Of a stretch of 64,000 bases of DNA, positions 54,462-62,876 are shown in pieces. Below the pieces are notes generated by a model. The model was not told where the DNA came from, did not search any database, and saw only the letters and a program-made list of their open reading frames with translations. Origin of the DNA: Yersinia frederiksenii ATCC 33641 (GTDB lineage: Bacteria > Pseudomonadota > Gammaproteobacteria > Enterobacterales > Enterobacteriaceae); contig NZ_KN150731.1 of NCBI RefSeq assembly GCF_000754805.1, forward strand, positions 2,219,886 through 2,283,885. Reading direction: 5' to 3'. Numbering within the stretch: the first letter of the stretch is position 1; each line of letters opens with the position of its first letter. A program made the position numbers and the translations under genes.

Positions 54462-56333
54462 TTATAACATTGTTAATCCATAACCACGCGGATAGAGTAT
54501 TTGACTATTATCTGGCGTTCTAATATCTACTGGTAATTTCCCATGAGGCTCCGCCAGAATATCTAATTTTCCTTTCGGCCCCTGGAATAGAGTGCGTAGT
54601 CCACTGCGGATGTTGGTTTCCAGACTATTACGTACATTGTTGGTGACATCAAACCCAGTGATACCATAAATTGCAATATTAGCTTTAACATTAGATAAAT
54701 AGGCAATGTCGTAAGGATTTCTGCTGGATATAACAACCAAAGGAATATTTTCTTTATTTGCCACATCGATAATCCGCTGTGCATTGACAGGATTAAGCTT
54801 GAGATTATAAGTAGCAAGAATAATAAGATTCTGACCTTTAATCTGCTTAGCTATATCTTCAAGAGTAATATCATCTTTATCCAGCTTAACGACTTCATTT
54901 TTAACATCGAAAATAACATTAAATTTTTCTGCAATCTCATAGAGATGCTTTGCAATGAGTTCGTTACGTGGTTTTTCATCAGAGAATACTATTATATTGT
55001 TATGTGGCTTAATGTGGTAAGGCAAAATATTATCATTTTTAATCAGCGTAATAGCCTGTTCAGAGATGAAATTCTCAATATCTTTGTGGTTTTTCGATGC
55101 AACAATCTTTTCAGCGATAGCAACTTCATGAGGCTCCGGAGAAATACGCTTATTGAGTTTGGTATAAATAACTCGTTGGGCTGCATCTTCAATACGCTGT
55201 TTAAGCACAGGATCATTTATCGCTTCTGCTTTTAAATAACGGTAAAGCGCATTGAGTTGCTTAACACTGGCGCTATTTTTTATTTCCATTGGCATTAAAA
55301 CAATATCATTTCCCGCTATAATCGCCTGTTTGATAGACCAATTTCTGTCAAAATTACCTGTAATAGCCCCCATATCCATCGCATCAGTTAAAATCAAACC
55401 ATCATACTTAAGCTGGTTACGCAAAATGCCGGTTAAAATCGGCTCTGATAATGTAGCTGGGGTACCAATTTTCTCGCCTTTAATATTCGTCAGCATGGAG
55501 TTATCGAGAGCGGGAACTACAATATGAGCCGTCATAATTGCATCAGTGACAGGCATAACTTCAATAAATGGCTTCAGTTCTACCTGTTGCCATGCAGCTT
55601 TATCAATATTGACGGTCGGAAGCGCAAAATGGGTGTCTGAGGTGACATTACCATGGCCAGGAAAATGTTTGAGCGAAGTCAGCACATTAGATTTATGAAT
55701 ACCACTGATATAACTGCGTGCCAACTCCCCCACCAGTACAGGATCGTTGGAATAAGAACGAACACCAATAACAGGGTTATTCTGGTTATTATTCACATCG
55801 ACTACAGGACCAAAGTTAAAATTAAAGCCAAGACTGGATAATTCGTAACCATGGATACTTCCAGCTTGTTGCGCTAATTTTGCTGATCCTGTCGCACCTA
55901 GCGCCATATTTCCTGGCATTTCAGTACCGACTCGTAATCGGGTAACATATCCCCCTTCCTGATCAGTACTGATAAATAGCGGGAAGTTACTCCGTGCACG
56001 CTGTAGATTATTAATTAATTCAACTGTCTGTGGAGTGTCAATCAAGTTTTCTCTAAAAAGAATAATGGAGCCCAAATGATAATCGTGAATCATTTTACTG
56101 ACGGCAGTATTGATTTCAATAAAAGGCTTTTTAACATCGTTGTTATCATTGCTCCATGAACGAATATCCACCATCAATATTTGCCCCAGTTTTTCTTCAA
56201 AACTCATGGTAGAGAGGATTTTCTCAGCGGATGTTTGAGGTGATAACCACATCTCTTTAAGTTGTGAGTCTGGAATAACATCTGCGTAAGCACAACTACT
56301 AAACAAGAGAATCGCGGGTGTAATTATTTTCAT
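54462..56333 (-). CDS. Exported NagZ-type beta-N-acetylglucosaminidase (GH3, long form)
   Basis: 623 aa glycoside hydrolase family 3. Catalytic His-Asp dyad in KHFPGHGNVTSDTH (Asp233, His235) and nucleophile in LILTDAMDMGAI (Asp317). These match the positions known in B. subtilis NagZ (Asp232, His234, Asp318). Like that enzyme it has a second C-terminal domain (about 430-600), whereas the cytoplasmic NagZ of enterics is about 340 aa without it. Export signal cut after AYA about residue 18; FSSC is a poor lipobox, so a soluble periplasmic form is likelier. First gene of the nagZ-porin-namZ unit; a CRP-like site lies upstream. Not the housekeeping recycling nagZ. Confidence 0.88.
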   Translation of the reverse strand: MKIITPAILLFSSCAYADVIPDSQLKEMWLSPQTSAEKILSTMSFEEKLGQILMVDIRSWSNDNNDVKKPFIEINTAVSKMIHDYHLGSIILFRENLIDTPQTVELINNLQRARSNFPLFISTDQEGGYVTRLRVGTEMPGNMALGATGSAKLAQQAGSIHGYELSSLGFNFNFGPVVDVNNNQNNPVIGVRSYSNDPVLVGELARSYISGIHKSNVLTSLKHFPGHGNVTSDTHFALPTVNIDKAAWQQVELKPFIEVMPVTDAIMTAHIVVPALDNSMLTNIKGEKIGTPATLSEPILTGILRNQLKYDGLILTDAMDMGAITGNFDRNWSIKQAIIAGNDIVLMPMEIKNSASVKQLNALYRYLKAEAINDPVLKQRIEDAAQRVIYTKLNKRISPEPHEVAIAEKIVASKNHKDIENFISEQAITLIKNDNILPYHIKPHNNIIVFSDEKPRNELIAKHLYEIAEKFNVIFDVKNEVVKLDKDDITLEDIAKQIKGQNLIILATYNLKLNPVNAQRIIDVANKENIPLVVISSRNPYDIAYLSNVKANIAIYGITGFDVTNNVRNSLETNIRSGLRTLFQGPKGKLDILAEPHGKLPVDIRTPDNSQILYPRGYGLTML

Positions 56334-56390
56334 TAATTCCTCCGTTATTTACGTTTGCCGGGGGATTTTACTTTTTAGTTCATGTAATAA

Positions 56391-56406
56391 AGTGATAATT
56401 ATCACA
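56391..56406 (-). promoter_or_regulatory. CRP-like site upstream of nagZ operon
   Basis: AGTGATAATTATCACA: GTGA-N6-TCAC, a perfect palindrome over GTGATAATTATCAC, close to TGTGA-N6-TCACA. Lies about 58-73 bases upstream of the nagZ ATG, a normal activator distance. It also resembles half a Fur site, so Fur is a less likely reading. The surrounding gap, 56334-56694, has no gene. Confidence 0.6.
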
Positions 56407-56431
56407 GTTGATTGATTCGTTATTTCTCACG

Positions 56432-56455
56432 AAAAGGAATATTATTATTCCTTTT
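56432..56455. promoter_or_regulatory. AT-rich palindrome between murR and nagZ
   Basis: AAAAGGAAT / ATTCCTTTT with loop ATTATT, perfect over 9 bp. It lies about 100 bases upstream of nagZ and 240 bases after the murR stop. It may be a MurR operator (MurR binds inverted repeats in E. coli) or a terminator, since T runs lie on both sides. Sequence alone does not decide. Confidence 0.45.
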
Positions 56456-56694
56456 TTTTACATTCATTTGCAGAAGCCTGATGCAAAAGGCGATAAGGTA
56501 AGGAATAACTTTTCAATATCAGGAATACTTATTATTAACTTTTTCCAAATGTAACTATTTAATATCCACCCGTCGCCTGATATTGTAGGAAGCTTCTTAC
56601 AAAATGGACACTATGTAAAGGGAACATGGCAATGAGATAATTAAAATATATTACCTTCATTGCCTAAAATTAGGTTAACCAATGGCTGTTTACA

Positions 56695-57555
56695 TCAGTC
56701 ATCTAAATTATTGATAGTCATGCTTGCATTTAAAATCAATGGCTTAGCCATTTCCTGTCGCAACTGCATCAATGCCAGAAAAATCAGGTCTGTCAGGGTA
56801 TTTTGAGCCGTACGCGAAGAGATTGAAGAGCTGCGCCACTCATTTTCATCAGAAATACTTTCAAGAACATAATCTGCAATTTTAGCCAGTGGAGAGACTT
56901 TGCTACCCGTAATCGCTATCACGGTTGCCCCTTGGGCTTTTGCCATTGTTGCAGCAATTCTCATATCCTTCCTTCTGCCGGTGAATGACAAAACAATCTG
57001 CACATCTTTAGGCGTCAGAGTGAGAGCAGCCGCTATCTGAACATGAAGGTCGGCCTCAACAAGAGTCACTATACCTATCTTCTGTAGTTTGTAACTCAGG
57101 TCTTTTGCTGTAAGTCCTGAGCCCCATATCCCAACTATTTGTACCCGCTGGGCGGTATTAATAAGAGACACAATATGCTGGAAAACTGAAAAATTTATCT
57201 TCCGAGTTGTCTCCATAATGGATGCCGTCTTCTCATGCGCAAGTTTTTGTGCCATTACCATCAGTGAATCTTCAGATGAAATAGCATTATGCAAAGCTTT
57301 ATGTGGATAAGATTTAAATAAGTTATTCCGGCTTAGTTCCTCACTGATGGCAAGTTTCAGGGCAGGAAAACCTTTCATTCCTATCTTTTGACTAAATTTA
57401 ACGATTGCTGACTGGCTGACTCCTGCCTCGTCTGCAAACTGAGAGGAGGATATGCTGAGTATAGATTGCGGATTATCAAGAATGAATTTCGCTATTTTTT
57501 GTTGGTTTTCTGCCAGTTCCGGCAGTAACCAGGTTATTTCATTCAGAATCGACAT
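56695..57555 (-). CDS. murR: MurR/RpiR-family repressor of the MurNAc genes
   Basis: 286 aa. N-terminal RpiR helix-turn-helix (ISSSQFADEAGVSQSAIVKF, about 35-55) and a C-terminal SIS sugar-phosphate domain (VQIVGIWGSGLTAKDLSYKL, about 135-155). In E. coli MurR represses murQP and is released by MurNAc-6-phosphate. It faces murQ across 227 bases, as in E. coli. Its message runs toward the nagZ operon. Family can include other sugar-phosphate regulators, but context supports MurR. Confidence 0.88.
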   Translation of the reverse strand: MSILNEITWLLPELAENQQKIAKFILDNPQSILSISSSQFADEAGVSQSAIVKFSQKIGMKGFPALKLAISEELSRNNLFKSYPHKALHNAISSEDSLMVMAQKLAHEKTASIMETTRKINFSVFQHIVSLINTAQRVQIVGIWGSGLTAKDLSYKLQKIGIVTLVEADLHVQIAAALTLTPKDVQIVLSFTGRRKDMRIAATMAKAQGATVIAITGSKVSPLAKIADYVLESISDENEWRSSSISSRTAQNTLTDLIFLALMQLRQEMAKPLILNASMTINNLDD

Positions 57556-57709
57556 TAAGTTTTCCCTGTAAAAGATATTAGATTATTCCAGCACCCGCAT
57601 CTTTATGAATCTGATGTAACTGCATAAATATGATGAAAATTAATTTTTTATTTGTTGATTTTTATCGGTGCTTATTCCTCTAACCACTCGTGCTTAGAAT
57701 AGATTTTAC

Positions 57710-57725
57710 CGTGATAAACATCACG
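57710..57725 (+). promoter_or_regulatory. CRP-like site upstream of murQ
   Basis: CGTGATAAACATCACG: GTGA-N6-TCAC with outer C/G pairing. Centre is about 65 bases before the murQ ATG. murQP of E. coli is CRP-dependent, so this fits known regulation; the site itself is a sequence prediction. Confidence 0.65.
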
Positions 57726-57782
57726 TTTAATAAATAAATAATTACTTAACATCGCCGATAATTTAAATAAAAGGAAGTCCCG

Positions 57783-58691
57783 ATGAAGATTAATCTAAGC
57801 TCAATGGTTACGGAAAGTCGCAACCCTGCCAGTTCTCAAATTGACACACTTTCAACGCTGGATATGCTCATGGTGATCAACAACGAGGATAAAAAAGTCC
57901 CTTTTGCGGTGGAGGAGAAACTTCCTGAAATAGCCAAGGCGGTTGATCTTATTGCCGAGGCTTTCGCAAATGGCGGCAGATTAATTTATTGCGGGGCAGG
58001 CACCTCTGGGCGATTAGGAATTTTAGATGCTAGTGAATGCCCACCCACTTATGGTACACCACGAGAAATGGTGGTCGGCCTAATTGCTGGCGGAAATACC
58101 GCTATCCTACAGGCGGTTGAAAATGCCGAAGATAGCCGTGAAATGGGTGAGCAAGACTTACGTAACCTTCACTTTAATGCCCGTGATGTGCTCGTAGGCA
58201 TTGCAGCCAGCGGACGCACACCTTATGTCCTCGGAGCAATGGCTTATGCGCGCGGAGTGGGCGCGACCGTGGCAGCTATTTCCTGCAATCAGGATAGCGA
58301 AATGAGCCAAGCGGCAGATATTGCCATCGAGCCACTGGTCGGCCCGGAAGTTGTCACGGGTTCATCACGGATGAAAGCGGGCACCGCACAGAAATTAATT
58401 CTGAACATGTTGACGACAGGCGCCATGATCCGCAGCGGTAAGGTTTATAGCAACTTGATGGTCGATGTCGAGGCGACAAATGCCAAATTAGTCCAACGCC
58501 AGGTCGATATTGTTGTCCAGGCAACTGAGTGTTCCCCCGCTGAGGCGCAAGACGCGCTCAATGAATGCAACCGCCACTGCAAAACAGCCATTATGATGAT
58601 ATTAAGTGGTATGTCTGCCAAGGAGGCGGGTGCGATCCTAAACAAGAATAAAGGGTTTATCCGTAAAGCACGGCAGGAGATTAAAGTATAA
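57783..58691 (+). CDS. murQ: N-acetylmuramic acid 6-phosphate etherase
   Basis: Removes the lactyl ether from MurNAc-6-P to give GlcNAc-6-P and D-lactate. 302 aa. SIS-domain core [20 protein letters not shown] with the acid Glu85, and [20 protein letters not shown]; the C-terminal UBA-like helices are present. GGAAG precedes ATG. Two bases before murP, so they are one unit. Confidence 0.96.
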   Translation: MKINLSSMVTESRNPASSQIDTLSTLDMLMVINNEDKKVPFAVEEKLPEIAKAVDLIAEAFANGGRLIYCGAGTSGRLGILDASECPPTYGTPREMVVGLIAGGNTAILQAVENAEDSREMGEQDLRNLHFNARDVLVGIAASGRTPYVLGAMAYARGVGATVAAISCNQDSEMSQAADIAIEPLVGPEVVTGSSRMKAGTAQKLILNMLTTGAMIRSGKVYSNLMVDVEATNAKLVQRQVDIVVQATECSPAEAQDALNECNRHCKTAIMMILSGMSAKEAGAILNKNKGFIRKARQEIKV

Positions 58692-58693
58692 CT

Positions 58694-60139
58694 ATGGCGA
58701 AAATAACCGGCTCTACGATAGAACAGATTTTACTCTTCATTGGTGGGAGTAAAAATATCATCGTCTGTGGAAACTGTATGACGAGGCTGCGTCTCACCTT
58801 AAGAGATCGTCAGCTTATACAGCATGAAGACCTGAAGAAAATTCCTGGGGTCATGGGGGTGGTCAATGGCGACGACCAACTGCAAATCATCCTTGGGCCG
58901 GGCAAAGCCCAGACTGCCAGCGAAATGATGAATAAGGTTCTGAGTGCTGAACCACCGCCAGACAGTGCTGATGATGTTGACCTGCAAGTGCTGGCAAGCC
59001 AAACAAAACAGCAGATGAAAGCGAAACAGAAGAGTGCCGTTCATAATTTTCTGACCAAATTTGCCACCATTTTTACCCCGCTTATTCCGGGCTTCATTGC
59101 CGCAGGGTTACTGCTGGGGATAGCGACGCTGCTTCAGCAAACCCTGATATTAGAAGGTGTAACGCCATCCTCGTGGTTAGTGGGACTGATTGCTTACATG
59201 AAAGTGTTCAGCATCGGTTTATTTACTTTCCTGAGTATCCTAATCGGTTTTAATACCCAGAAAGCCTTTGGCGGGACCGGAGTCAACGGCGCGATTATTG
59301 CGTCGTTATTTATTTTACGCTACGTGCCAGAGGGGACCGTCGGCTATTACGCCGGGATGGACAACTTCTTCGGCCTAGTCATTGATCCGCGTGGCAATAT
59401 TATTGGCGTGCTGTTGGCCTGTATGGCGGGTGCATGGATTGAACGGCAAGTACGGCGTTTTATTCCTGATAATCTGGATATGATCCTAACATCGACAATC
59501 ACTTTGCTGATTACAGGTGCAATGACCTTTGTGGTTATTATGCCTTTGGGTGGCGAACTGTTTAAGGGCATGTCTTGGCTATTTATGCATTTGAATGGTA
59601 ACCCTTTCGGCACCGCAATTCTGGCAGGGTTGTTCCTAATTGCCGTGGTATTCGGTATCCATCAAGGATTTGTTCCGGTCTATTTTGCTTTAATGGATGC
59701 GCAAGGATTTAACTCATTATTCCCTATTCTGGCGATGGCGGGTGCCGGTCAAGTAGGGGCTGCACTGGCACTTTATGCGCGCTCGCCCAAAGGCTCTGTC
59801 CTGCGCACGCAAATTAAAGGTGCCATCTTCCCTGGGCTATTGGGGATTGGCGAGCCACTTATCTATGGTGTGACGTTACCGCGCTTGAAGCCCTTTATTA
59901 CCGCCTGTGTGGGTGGAGCGGTCGGTGGCTTCTTTATTGGGCTTGTCGCTTGGCTGGGGCTTCCGGTTGGCCTGAATACGGTATTTGGTCCATCAGGTTT
60001 AGTGTCGATTCCGCTGATGACATCAGCACAGGGGATCTTTGCCGGGATGCTGGTTTATATCGCCGGCCTGCTGATTTCGTATATCGCTGGCTTTATTCTG
60101 ACCTGGTTTTTTGGGCATAAAAATATCGATTTAAGCTAA
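58694..60139 (+). CDS. murP: PTS N-acetylmuramic acid transporter EIIBC
   Basis: Brings MurNAc across the inner membrane with phosphorylation to MurNAc-6-P; needs the glucose EIIA. 481 aa. N-terminal EIIB domain with phosphorylated Cys28 in [12 protein letters not shown], linker (about 90-120), then EIIC with about ten membrane segments and the [16 protein letters not shown] loop. No EIIA domain, as in E. coli MurP. Directly behind murQ. Confidence 0.95.
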   Translation: MAKITGSTIEQILLFIGGSKNIIVCGNCMTRLRLTLRDRQLIQHEDLKKIPGVMGVVNGDDQLQIILGPGKAQTASEMMNKVLSAEPPPDSADDVDLQVLASQTKQQMKAKQKSAVHNFLTKFATIFTPLIPGFIAAGLLLGIATLLQQTLILEGVTPSSWLVGLIAYMKVFSIGLFTFLSILIGFNTQKAFGGTGVNGAIIASLFILRYVPEGTVGYYAGMDNFFGLVIDPRGNIIGVLLACMAGAWIERQVRRFIPDNLDMILTSTITLLITGAMTFVVIMPLGGELFKGMSWLFMHLNGNPFGTAILAGLFLIAVVFGIHQGFVPVYFALMDAQGFNSLFPILAMAGAGQVGAALALYARSPKGSVLRTQIKGAIFPGLLGIGEPLIYGVTLPRLKPFITACVGGAVGGFFIGLVAWLGLPVGLNTVFGPSGLVSIPLMTSAQGIFAGMLVYIAGLLISYIAGFILTWFFGHKNIDLS

Positions 60140-60159
60140 TTTTTTATCGCAAGATCCAG

Positions 60160-60199
60160 ATAATCTGGCCCAGTACGACAGGGCCAGATTATTTATTTA
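60160..60199. terminator. Bidirectional terminator between murP and glsA
   Basis: Perfect 12-bp stem ATAATCTGGCCC (60160-60171) / GGGCCAGATTAT (60181-60192), loop AGTACGACA, then TTATTT. Separates the convergent MurNAc and acid-resistance operons. Confidence 0.88.
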
Positions 60200-60217
60200 A
60201 TCAGCTAAAATCTGTGA

Positions 60218-61156
60218 TTAACGGCTTTTATACAGGTTATATCCCAACTGTTGGGCAATCGAAGCCACCATTTTTTGCCCACGCACGCTATTGCCAACCG
60301 GATCTAGTGGTGGCGAGAATGCGGCAATTCCCATAACCCCTGGAACTACAGCTAAAATACCGCCACCGACACCACTTTTCCCCGGTAAACCGACGGTATA
60401 TGCCCAATCGCCCGAACTGCCGTACAGCCCTTCCATTGTCATCTCAGCCAAAATATATGGCATGTTTGAGGCCGTTAGCACTTGCTTTTTAGTCACCGGA
60501 TTGATGCCATTGGCCGCAAAAGTTGCTCCCATCGTTGCCAATTCAATCGTATTGAACAAGGTTGAGCACTGACGGGTATAGACGTCGCAAGCTTCCATCG
60601 GATCGCAATACATCGCTTGTGCAGAATAGAGTAGCCAGGCAATAGCACGATTATGAAAATTGGTGGTTTGTTCTGAATGGTTAACTTCATCTGAAAGTGA
60701 AATCGGCGCACCTGCAAGTTTCTGTTGGATATCCAGAATGCGCGCCCAACGATTTTCTCGATCACTGGCCTTAATCACACTGACCGTAGACATTGCGCCC
60801 GCATTAACCAATGGCGACAGTGGCTTGCCATTGTGTAACTCCAACGCGATGACCGAGTTAAACGGCAAGCCGGTAGGATCGGCACCAATCTTGTCCTGCA
60901 CCTCTTGTGGGCCAATATCTTCTAAGGCCAACGCGAGAGAACACACTTTCGAAATAGACTCTAAGGCAAAGCGAAAATCAGCATCACCTTGCGAGATAAT
61001 ATCGCCATCGACAGTAACAATTGCCACCGCAGCAAGTTGGCTGGGAACACTGGCCAGATAGGGAATATAACTGGCATTCTCCCCCCCTGAAAGGGTGGAG
61101 TATTGCGAATAAGCATTCTTAACTGTTTGATTCAAATGAGCTAAGTCAATAGTCAT
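60218..61156 (-). CDS. glsA: Glutaminase
   Basis: Hydrolyses glutamine to glutamate and ammonia; in acid it both consumes protons as ammonium and feeds GadB. 312 aa from ATG 61156, which has GGAG 8 bases ahead; the frame starts 16 residues earlier without support. Beta-lactamase-like Ser-x-x-Lys motif ESISKV (Ser67, Lys70), SPLVNAGAM and GKSGVGGGI are the family marks. Third gene of gadB-gadC-glsA; a similar gadBC-glsA order is known in other acid-tolerant bacteria such as Brucella. Confidence 0.94.
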   Translation of the reverse strand: MTIDLAHLNQTVKNAYSQYSTLSGGENASYIPYLASVPSQLAAVAIVTVDGDIISQGDADFRFALESISKVCSLALALEDIGPQEVQDKIGADPTGLPFNSVIALELHNGKPLSPLVNAGAMSTVSVIKASDRENRWARILDIQQKLAGAPISLSDEVNHSEQTTNFHNRAIAWLLYSAQAMYCDPMEACDVYTRQCSTLFNTIELATMGATFAANGINPVTKKQVLTASNMPYILAEMTMEGLYGSSGDWAYTVGLPGKSGVGGGILAVVPGVMGIAAFSPPLDPVGNSVRGQKMVASIAQQLGYNLYKSR

Positions 61157-61227
61157 AACACTGACTCCAACACTTAATGTCATTGAGCAGGGGGCTAAAG
61201 CCACCCTGCTTAGAGAAAGGAAGGAAA

Positions 61228-62802
61228 TTAATTTTTTGGTATATCCGCTGCCGGGGATTTCGTGGCAACAGATGCCGTCACGTCACTGGTATGGGCTGCC
61301 GATAAATTTTGCAATCCAGGGTGTCCATTCTCTGCTTGCCAAGTAAAGGGGGCAAAATCACTGTTTTCATCACGCCAGTGAGGTTTGCGCACAAGGTAAA
61401 TCAAGAATGGCAGGACAACAAAGAACAAGGTGGTGGCGATCAAAATGCCAACATATTCCGTTGGACTACCGACCGAGATTTGGCTGGGTGGAATAAAGCT
61501 AAAGACGAAAGCCAGAATAGAGCCAAGCAACCCGGCCCCACCAATAATCCACATCCCAATAGTGCCACCGGGAATATGGTACGGACGTGGCCGATTCGGC
61601 TGACTGTAACGCAGGTAAATTGCCGAACCAAACATCAGCATGTACATGATGAGATACAAAATAACGGTCAATTGGCTCATTATTTGATATGCCGCCTGTA
61701 CCGAAGGTAAAACTACAAACAGAATGGCCAGCAGAGTCACCAATAATGCCTGTAACAATAGGATATGTGTCGCCATACCATTCTGATTAGTATGTTGCCA
61801 CCAGCGCGGTAAATAACCCGCTTTAGCCACAACCAGCAAACCAGAAGATGGGCCTGCGACCCAGGTCACTACCCCCGCTAATACCCCAATAGCCAATGCA
61901 AAGGCGACAATCGGCCCCAACCATTCCAGACCAGCCCACTTAAACATCGCGTCATAAGCGACTAACAAGCTTTGCGTCAGGCTAATATCCGACTGAGGAA
62001 TAATAAAGGCGATAGCCAGAGTCCCTAATACGAAAATAAGCACCGTTCCCACGGCTGATAACATAATGGCGAGCGGGTAATTTCTGTTGGGATTATCCAC
62101 GTCCTTAACATGGATGGCATTCATCTCCATACCGGCATAGAACAAGAAAATACTGGCTGCCAGTACCACGTTATCGAAATTGGTAAAATCCGGTATGACC
62201 TGACCCCAGCTCAATTCAATTTGTGGTGCTCCACCGCCAAATAGATATGCAAATCCTAATACAATCAAAATGATCGCCGGAATAATAGTCCCTATAATAC
62301 CGCCCCATTTTGAAACTTTGGCGAATGTCTCCACCCCTTTAAAGGCAATAAAGGTGGCTAACCAATAAATAAATAGCACTATTCCTAACACAAAGAATTT
62401 ATTGGCAGATAGGGCCTCATCCCAGCGTTGTTCAGGGCCAATAAAAGCCAGTGAGACTGCGGCAAATGTCAGTGCGGTAGGGAACCAAACGGTGACCTCA
62501 ATCCACAACATAAACATGGCAAGAAAGGCCAGACGTGGACCAAAGGCCTCGCCAACCCAGCGAAACACCCCACCTTTTTCAGGCCAACCAGTGGCCAATT
62601 CCGCCGCAACCAACGACACCGGAATTAAGAAAAATACCGCAGCAAAAAGGTAGTAGAAGATTGAACTCAAGCCATATTCAGCCTCAGCGGGTAATCCCCT
62701 GAGGCTAACGACAGCCACGATATTCATAATCGCCAATGTTGCGATACCTAGTTTTTTTACCGGGACGGCTTTCTTGGCGGTACTTGAGGCAGTATTTGAC
62801 AT
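61228..62802 (-). CDS. gadC: Glutamate/GABA antiporter GadC
   Basis: Acid-activated APC antiporter that brings in glutamate (or glutamine) and expels GABA. 524 aa, 12 membrane segments; SLRGLPAEAEYGLSSIFYYL at helix 1, EKGGVFRWVGEAFGPR, and a hydrophilic C-terminal tail (about 470-524) that forms the pH plug in E. coli. The tail here is longer and ends ATKSPAADIPKN. 74 bases behind gadB, 71 before glsA. Confidence 0.96.
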   Translation of the reverse strand: MSNTASSTAKKAVPVKKLGIATLAIMNIVAVVSLRGLPAEAEYGLSSIFYYLFAAVFFLIPVSLVAAELATGWPEKGGVFRWVGEAFGPRLAFLAMFMLWIEVTVWFPTALTFAAVSLAFIGPEQRWDEALSANKFFVLGIVLFIYWLATFIAFKGVETFAKVSKWGGIIGTIIPAIILIVLGFAYLFGGGAPQIELSWGQVIPDFTNFDNVVLAASIFLFYAGMEMNAIHVKDVDNPNRNYPLAIMLSAVGTVLIFVLGTLAIAFIIPQSDISLTQSLLVAYDAMFKWAGLEWLGPIVAFALAIGVLAGVVTWVAGPSSGLLVVAKAGYLPRWWQHTNQNGMATHILLLQALLVTLLAILFVVLPSVQAAYQIMSQLTVILYLIMYMLMFGSAIYLRYSQPNRPRPYHIPGGTIGMWIIGGAGLLGSILAFVFSFIPPSQISVGSPTEYVGILIATTLFFVVLPFLIYLVRKPHWRDENSDFAPFTWQAENGHPGLQNLSAAHTSDVTASVATKSPAADIPKN

Positions 62803-62876
62803 AGTTTATCCACCTTATTCACGGCATGACGCCGCCTTGTTTTAAAGGCTCATAATCAGAATAAGAAACAACCGTC

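Noticed and set aside
54462-56333. Housekeeping cytoplasmic NagZ
   Set aside because: The protein is almost twice the usual enteric length, has an export signal and sits with namZ, so it is the exported long form.
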